Shown piece after piece: positions 34,268-43,200 of a stretch of 64,000 nucleotides of DNA (its first letter is position 1; each line of letters begins with the position of its first letter). The DNA comes from Sarcocystis neurona (taxonomy: Eukaryota > Apicomplexa > Conoidasida > Eucoccidiorida > Sarcocystidae). The notes below the pieces were generated by a model. The model did not search any database and was not told where the DNA came from. It saw only the letters and a list, made by a program, of their open reading frames with translations. The stretch is taken from contig KL647319.1 in NCBI GenBank assembly GCA_000727475.1, positions 641,840-705,839 on the forward strand, written 5' to 3'. The position numbers and the translations under genes were made by a program.

Positions 34268-37200
34268 AGTTTGCTGCAGCCAGGAAGCGTCGCGAGGAAG
34301 ACGCCAGGCTCCGCAGCAAACGCAGCAACGGCTGCACCTGCTGTGTCCCTGCGGGGAGGAAAGTGGGGAGGAGAGTTGAAAGCGGCACAGAGGCAGCAGA
34401 ACAGCAACAGCAGCGGCGGCGCGAGACACAGGGAGAGCGACAGCAAGTCAAACAGAGGGAAGTACACGGAAACCAAGGCGGGAAAGGCACACACGTATAC
34501 ACACAACTCTTCAGGAAGCATGCAGACGATAGACTTCTGCATGCAGATGATGTATGCCCCCGCTAAGAGAGAGAATTCATAGTGATCGACACCTAAGAAG
34601 GCGACCTGCGCAGATCTACATTAAAGTTAATATTGCTGCCTCTTCGCAATTTCCTTTTCAGTCAACAAAGGGAAAAGGACACAGGAAAAGGGATATATAC
34701 ATATATACATAGATAGGGAAAAACACACATATAGAGAGATATAGAGAAGCACATACACACAAATATATAAATAGATACATAGAAGGCGAGAGACGGAGAG
34801 ATAAAGAAAGGTAGACACACATATATATACATATTTATGTACACATATATATATAGATATACACATATATATATAGATATAGATATATGTATATATATTT
34901 ATAGAGACAGCCACATACTCACACCCATACGTATCTGTACAAAAATATACATATATATAGAAAGGAATACGAGAGAGATAGAGAGAGAGAAAGGAGGAAA
35001 TACACGATAATACATAGATAGACATATGCCTATATAGAGACATATATATATGTGTGTGTATGTGTGGGCACTATCTACACAGGTGGGAGGGAAAATGAGA
35101 AGAAATGAGAGTATAGAAGCTTTCTTGGGTGAAGTATCTCCTTTGGGTCGCATGCAACCGTAACAGGGGGACGAACCTTACCTTCAAAGAAAAGCATTTT
35201 GAAAGAAAAATCCTGAGGAAGGTCTAGAACCTTATTAACAGCAACACGACTCACACGCTGCCCTTGCTGCACCTGTTGCTGTTGTTGCTGTTGCTCCTGC
35301 TGTTGTTGCTGCTGCTGCTGCACCAGTTGGTGCTGCTGCATCAGTTGGTGCTGCTGCATCAGTTGCTGCTGCTGCACCAGTTGCTGCTGCTGCACCAGTT
35401 GCTGCTGCTGCACCAGTTGCTGCTGCTGCACCAGTTGCTGCTGCTGCACCAGTTGCTGCTGCTGCACCAGTTGCTGCTGCTGCACCTGTTGTTGTTGCTG
35501 CAGCTGTTGCTGCTGCTGCGGCTGAAGCTGCTGCTGGATCTGCTGCTGCTGTTGTGGCTGCTGGAGCCTGGTTGTGGGGCCAGAGCAGCGGGTCGCAAGT
35601 TCCCCAGCACCAGCAGCAGCAGGACCAGCAGAGCAGCCTCTGACCGGGCCGTAGACATTCGAGAAATGCAGTTGTTTGTTCCTGAGCAGCAGCTGCCTGC
35701 ACGTACGGCGGCGGAGACGATGAAAAAGAGAGTAAGAAGCAGCAGCGGCACCAGCATGGCAATGCGCCGCACATGTGAAGCAGGCAGCAGACGTGCTGCT
35801 GCAAAAACAGCAGAAGCTGCTGCAGCTCCGGCGCACCAGCAGCAGAACTAGGAGCGCCGCCGCGCAATGACAACAACGGCGGAACAAAACAGGCACACAG
35901 CAGCAGCAAGAGCAGCAGCAGCAGCAAGAGCAGCAGCAACAGCAGCAAGAGCAGCAGCAGCAGCAAATGCAGCAGCAGCAGCAAATGCAGCAGCAGCAGC
36001 AATGCAGCAGCAGCAAGAGCAGCAGCAGCAGCAAGAGCAGCAGCAGCAGCAAGAGCAGCAGCAGCAGCAAGAGCAGCAGCAGCAGCNNNNNNNNNNNNNN
36101 NNNNNNNNNNNNNNNNNNNNNNNNNNNNNNNNNNNNNNNNNNNNNNNNNNNNNNNNNNNNNNNNNNNNNNNNNNNNNNNNNNNNNNNNNNNNNNNNNNNN
36201 NNNNNNNNNNNNNNNNNNNNNNNNNNNNNNNNNNNNNNNNNNNNNNNNNNNNNNNNNNNNNNNNNNNNNNNNNNNNNNNNNNNNNNNNNNNNNNNNNNNN
36301 NNNNNNNNNNNNNNNNNNNNNNNNNNNNNNNNNNNNNNNNNNNNNNNNNNNNNNNNNNNNNNNNNNNNNNNNNNNNNNNNNNNNNNNNNNNNNNNNNNNN
36401 NNNNNNNNNNNNNNNNNNNNNNNNNNNNNNNNNNNNNNNNNNNNNNNNNNNNNNNNNNNNNNNNNNNNNNNNNNNNNNNNNNNNNNNNNNNNNNNNNNNN
36501 NNNNNNNNNNNNNNNNNNNNNNNNNNNNNNNNNNNNNNNNNNNNNNNNNNNNNNNNNNNNNNNNNNNNNNNNNNNNNNNNNNNNNNNNNNNNNNNNNNNN
36601 NNNNNNNNNNNNNNNNNNNNNNNNNNNNNNNNNNNNNNNNNNNNNNNNNNNNNNNGAGCAGCAGCAACAGCAAGAGCAGCAGCAGCAGGTCATCGTACGA
36701 GGCTCTGGAAGACTCGTGAAGGAATGCAGCAGCAGCGAAGACCGGAGGAGGAGGAGCAGCAGCAGCAGAAGAAGGCCGAGCAGCAGCAAGACACACGCAG
36801 CAGCAGCAGAAGAGCGGCTGCAGCAAGAAGAGCAACGGCAGCGGAAAGAGTAGCAGCAGCAGTCACCAGCGAGAGAGCAGCACCGGAGAGGGACACTGCA
36901 GCTCTCTCGCTGTCTTCAGTGATGTACTGCACACATTTTTCTTCCTATTTCAACGCATGCAAACTTATGCAACCACACACCCCGATATCATACAGAAACA
37001 CCTGTATACATATATATATATATGTGTAGATGTACATATATTTATCTATCCCTACCCACATATATGTATATATATATGTATGCCTGTTTCCCTCTCTCTA
37101 TATGTGTGTACCTTTCTGTCTCTTCCTACATATATATATATATATGTAAAGGGGACTCCTTCCGCGTGCGAAGTGACAAGAGAGATATTCACGCATATGA

Positions 37201-40200
37201 AGGTGGACGTCCCGGTGTGTCGTTCTGTCGCAACTTTTAAGAAGATGAAACTGCCTCACCTGAAGGGTTGACTGACGTACGTGAGCGTGACGCGGAAGTG
37301 GGAGAAGAACCCGGCAAAATGATTTGTTACCACCGCCAGCTGCTTGTGGGTATCTGGTACGTCATGCAGCAATACGATCGCATTGGCCCAAGATTCTAAG
37401 AGAGCAGCAGCCTCGCTGTTGTTATTGCTGCTGCTGCTGTGTCTTCCTGCTGCTGCTCTACATCTGCTCCCCGTGCTGCCCCCTGCCCCTCCTGTAGCGG
37501 CCGTGACGCCGCTGGCGCCGCCGCTGCTGCTCTTGCTGCTGCTGCTGCTCCCGCTGCCCAGGACGGCGGGGGCGGGGGAGAAGGCGTCGAAGAAGCCGCT
37601 TTTCCTGCTGCTGCTGGAGCTGCTGCTCCGACTTCCGCCGCCGCTGCTCGAGGCACACAACGAAGACGCAACGGCAGCAGCAGCAGCACCAGTAGTAGTA
37701 ACAGCAGCAGCCGGTCCACCAGTTGCAGCATCACCGACGGGAGCAGCACCAGCGGCACCAGCAGCGTCGTACGTGGAGCGGTGCAGCGAGTAATACACCA
37801 GCGCTCGCTTAACGAGCTTCACAATATCAGGCAGCTTGCTTGCAAGAGCAGACGAAGCAGAAGAAGAAGAAGAAGAAGAAGAAGAAGAAGAAAACGTAGC
37901 AGCAGCAAGACCACCGCAGGCCCTGCAGTGGCCACTGCTGCTGCTTCTCTTCGTGGTGGTCTCGTAGCTGCAGCAGCTGCTGTTGGTGCAGCTGCCGCTG
38001 CTCTTACTGCTGCTGCTGCGTGGCTGTTCTGTAAACAGCTGTTGCTGCTGGTGATGCGGTCCCCAGCCCAGCGGCCGCGCTGGTGTTTCTGCGGCACCGC
38101 CGCCGCGGCCTATGCTTCTCTTTTTGTCGAACCGATGACACGAGACATCTGCTGCTGCTGCTGTCGTTGTCGTTGCAGTATCCGTGGCAGCAGTAGCAGT
38201 GGGGTACCACGGAAGAGCAAGAGGCAGAGCTGCTTCTTTTCTGCAGCCGTCGTTCTCCTCTGCAGTTGCCGCAGCAGCAGAAAACATTGAGTCTCCTGCT
38301 ATGCTGCTGCTGCTACTGCTGCTGCTGCGCACGTGACTGCGACTGCTGCTCGACCTGTCGCTGCTTCTGTTGTTGCTGTTTTCACTGCTCCTGCCGCACC
38401 TGCTGCTGCGCCTCCTCCTCCTTTTCCCGCTACTCCCGCTGCTGCTGCTCCTTTCCCGTCTGTTGCTGCTGGCGCTGCAGCTGCTGTCACTTGGACAGTG
38501 TTTCTCGACAGCGATGAGATAGCACATGCGAGAACAGCCAGATCCTGCTGCGGCTGCTGCCGAAGACACCGGGGCGCCAGCGAGGCAGCAGCAAGGACTG
38601 CACTTTCCTGTCGTACGTGTTTGGCTGCCGTCTGTGGCTGCTGCTGCAGGAGCTGCTTGCGCTACCGGTGTTGCTGTTGCAGCGACTGCTTCTGCTGCAG
38701 AAGACGGACGAGGCTGCTGCACCACGGGTGCCTCATGTACGAGCAGACAGATGTTATGCCGCTGCAGCAGGCGCTTTGCTTTCTCCACGGCACGTTGCCT
38801 TGCATCAATATTCGCATCTCTTTCCTGCCTCCGCCACGCGTTGCTGTGCTGGGTTCTGCTGCTGCTGCTTCTTCTGCTGCTGGTGCTGTTGCTTCTGCTG
38901 CTGTTGGTGCTGCTGCTTCCGCTGCTGCTGGTGCTGCTGCTTCTGCTGCTGCTTCTGCTGCTGCTTCTGCTGCTGCCCTTGCTGCCGCTGCTGCGCTTCT
39001 TCTCGCGGCCACATCTCCTGCTCCTGCTGCTGGTGCGCGTGCTGCTTCTACTGCACGTGCCGCTGCAACTGCCGCCGCTGCTGACGCTCTGGCTTCTGCT
39101 GCTGCTGCCTCTGCTTCCGCTGCTGCTGCGACTCCCCTGGTTGCTGTTGTCCGGTCGTCTGCTGCTGCTCCTTCTGTCGCCGCTGGTGTTGTTGCGACGG
39201 GCGGATCTGCTTTGCTCAGTACAGCAGCTGAACTCCCTTCCGTCGGCAGGAACGCTACATGCAGCAGAGGCCGGCGCAGCAGCAGAGACGCATGTCTCTC
39301 TCACTTTGTTGCAGCAGTGCTCATGCAAGGGCTGCTGCTTCCCTTTCTGAGCCACGATAGCAGCAACAGTGTGGGGTGCGCAGTCGCCAGCAGCTCCTGC
39401 TGCGTCCTTCCCAAGTCGTCGCAGCAGCTGCATCCGCCTCTGCTGCTGCTTCTCATCTTCGCTCTCGCGTTGCTGAAGGAGTTGCTGCTGCCGCTGCTTT
39501 TCCTCGTCCTCCTCCTCCGACTTGATAAATGCGTGATGTTGCTGTTGACACAGAAGCACGTGTTGCTGCTGGATCTCCTGCTGGATCTGCTGCTGCTGCT
39601 CTGGGCCGCGTCCCAGCCGCAACACATCCTGCTCCTGCTGCTGCTGCTGTTGCAAGGCAACCTGCTGCTGCTGCTGTAGTACGGCAACTTGCTGCTGCTG
39701 TTGCCCGGTAAGCTGCTGCTGCTGCTGTTGCACGGCAAGCTCCTGCTGCTGTTGCACGGCATGCTGCAGCTGCTTCTGGGGCCCCTGCAGCTGCTGCTGT
39801 CTCTGCAGGGCTTGCTGCTGCTGTCTCTGCAGGGCTTGCTGCTGCTGTCTCTGCAGGGCTTGCTGCTGCTGCCGCAGCTCGAAGCCGTGAGGGTAGCGCA
39901 GTGCCAGTCTGACCTCTTGCGGCAGAATAGAGAAGGAAGAAGGGGTAGGAAAGGAATCACCAAGAGAAGCAGGAATAGAGTGGCAAAGCTCAACAGCGAC
40001 GTGGCTGCACAGGAAAGGCAAATCTGCAATTTTTGTTCGGCGTGGACACGTCGTAGGGTGTCCGTCGTTCACTGCTGCTGTTGTTCCTGCTGCTGCTGCT
40101 GCTCCGCACTGCCTTGCCGCTTCTTCACCGTTTCTTGCTGCGGCTACTGCTACTCTTTCTCGTCCTCCTGGCCAGTCTTCTCCTGCTCCTCTTGCGGCTG

Positions 40201-43200
40201 CTCCTGCTTGTCTTTCTGCTGCTGCTCCCGCGGCTTCTTCTCCTGCTGCTGCCGCTGCTACCAGCGCTGTCGCTCCGGCTGCTGCCCCGACTTCTGTCTT
40301 CGCACGCACGCCGTATGCGCTGCTCCTGCTGCTCTCGTTTGTAGCTGCGTGGCTTCTTGAATCTCTGTCTCTGTAAGATGTGAGGACCTGCAACACTTCA
40401 GCTGGGAGGCTGCTGCTGGTGGTGGTGCGGTCGCTCTTCTTTCTGCTGCTCCAGTTGCTGCTGCCGCTGTTGTCGTCCACCACCCCCTTGCAAACGAGTG
40501 CCCAAGAAGACACGCTGCTACTGCTTCTGCTACGGTTTCTGCTGCTCCCGTTCCTGCCGCTGCTGCTGCTTCTTGAAGTCGGCCTCACAGGGGCACTGCT
40601 GCTGCCGCGTCTCCTTCCCTCGCCGCTGCGCTTCCGGCAGCTATGTCTCTTCGACCTGTTTGTCTCGGTGCTCTCGCTGCCACTGTCGCTGCCGCTGGCG
40701 TCGTGACTGCTGCTGTTGCTCCTTCGGCTGCTTCTTCTGCATCGCTTGCTGCTGTTGTCAAACTCGACCCTGCTGGTATTGCTGTAGCTCCACTCCACGT
40801 TGTTGCTGCTGCTACTGCTTCCCCCACCGCTACTGCTGCTACTGTCCCTGATCCTGCTGCTGCTGCTTCCCCCAGGGCTGCCCACGCTGCTTCTCACTGT
40901 GTTGTTGGCGCTGCTGCTTCTTCCACTGCCGCTGCTGCTGCCTCCCCCGCTGCTGCTGCTGCTGCTGTTGCTGCCGCGGGTGCTGCTGTTCTCGGAGGAT
41001 ATGGAGACGTAAAAGGCGGCGCTACATTCTGGTGCTGCCGTTGCCGCTGCCGCTGCATTGCTTCTCATATTTTTGCTGATGCTGCTCTCTTCACTGTGGG
41101 CCTCCTCCTTGCTGTTGCTGACAAATTTCTTCTCATTTGCAGCATCGCTGCCAGAGGCTTCCTTCCGCCTGCTGCTGTCACACCGTCTTCTACCGCCCTT
41201 CCTCCGTGTGTCGGTGCTGCTGCTGCTGCTGTCCAGGCGGCCATTGCCGCTGCCGTCAGCGACTCCCCTGTTTCTGCTACTGCTCTTCCTACACCTGTAA
41301 CTCCTACTATTGCTGGTGCTGATTTCATCCATGCTGCTGCAGCTGCCGCTGCTCTCACCCCTGCGAGGACTCCTGCTGCGGCTAGGCCTCCTGCTGCTGC
41401 TGGTCGGCGCGTTCGTCTGGCTGCTGCTGCTGGTCGGCGCGTTCGTCTGGCTGCTGCTGCTGCTGTTGTACTGCGTCCTTCCCCCGCGGCAGCTGCTGCC
41501 TCCATTGCTGCTTGCTGCGTTACTGTCGATGAGGCAGCTACTGCTGCTCCTGCTGATTTTGCTGCTGCCTCTGCGGTTCCCTGCGGAACAGCGCCTACCC
41601 TTGTCACTGCTGCTGCCGCTGCTATCGTCTCTGCTGCGATCCTTGCAGGGAAGACTCTTCTCGTCGCTGCTGCTAGCTTCCGCACTGCTGCCGCTGTCTA
41701 GGCTGCCCCTGCAGACACCGTCTAAGTTGCTGCTGCCGTCCAGAGCACTGCTGCTATCGGTGCGGCGCGTCCCCAAGCTGTTGCTGCTGCCGCTGTTGCC
41801 TTTCCTGCTGCTGCTGTCGCCGCTACCTTTCGTGCGGCTGCTGTCGCCGCTGCCCTTCCTGTTGCTGCTGCTGCGGCCAGTCCTTTCTCCTTCTCTACCA
41901 CTCTTGCTGCCATCGCCTCTGTCTCCGCTGCTTCTGCTGCTGCTGCTATTTTGCTTGCTGCTGCTGCTGTTGTCTTGCTGGGTGCTAGCGCTGCTGGTCT
42001 CTTTCCTCCTGCTGCTGCTGCTGCCTCTTCGACATGTGCTGCCAGCAGCAGTGTTGCTCTTGTCACTGCAGCTGAGCCCACCGACTTCCTCGCTGCTGCT
42101 GCTGCTGCCGTGCAGGAAGCAGCTCGACGCTGGATCTTTTCCGCTGCTGCTGCTGCTGTTGCAGGATCTTCTGCAGCTCCCGCCAGAAGCAGCTGCTGCC
42201 CCCAGGATGTTGCTGCTGCTGCTGCTCCTGCTGCGGTTGACGTCAGCGGCGCCTTCACTGGTGCTGCTGCTGGTGCTGCAGAAGGCGGGACTGCTGCTGC
42301 TGCTGCTCCTGCAGGCTGCTGTGTTGGACCTCCGGTGGCTGCTGCTTTCGACAGGCTTGCAGGCGACTCGCCGTCCTGCCGGAGGAAGAACTGCCGCTCC
42401 TGCTGTTCCCGCGTCCCTCCCAACTGCAGCTCCCTTTTCGCGACGTGCAGTAGGTGGGGCGGACGCAGTTGGAGCTGCCGCTGTCTTCGCTGTTGCTGCT
42501 GTTGCTGCGGCTGACGTTGTCGCTGCTGCTGCTGTGGCTGCTGCTGCTGTTGCTGCTGCTGTTGCTGCTGCTGTTGCTGCTGCTTCTCTACCAACGTTCA
42601 GGGAGGTGACAGACGTCGCACGGCACGTGTCGAAGGCAGCAGGAGGAGCAGCAAGGGGAAAGGGAGAAGAAGAAGCCGGAGAGGAGCAAGAACGAGAAGC
42701 AAAATGGGAGGGAAATCCAGCAGCAGAGCGGCGCTGCCTCGTGCACGTCCCAGCAGCACTGGAAGTCGCAGCAACTGCAGCAGGGACGTGGGCACTCGTC
42801 GCAGCAGCAGCCGCAACAGCAGCAGCAGGTGTAACTTCTGAAGCAGCAGAAGGACCACCGACCGTGGATATCAAGGAAGAGACGAAGCCGGGTGCAGCAG
42901 AGGCAGCAGACGCAGCAGCAAAGAAACTGTCATCAGCAGCAGCTGTCGTGCTGCAGAGCGTATCATCCGTAGTAACACTAGTAGTAGAGAACAGAGAGGT
43001 GGAGAAGAGAGCAGCAGCAGCGCCTTGGGGACGGTGGGAGGGGTCACTGCGGGTGGCGGCAGCCGCAGCTGGACGACGACAGGAGAGGTGGGGGGTTGGA
43101 GAAGAAGCAGCAGCTGTCGTGTTTCTTGAAGCAGCAGAATCAGAGGCAGTGCTGCCGTCGCTCGCATGCAGCAGCCAACCCGAGGCCTGGGGGGGGTGGG

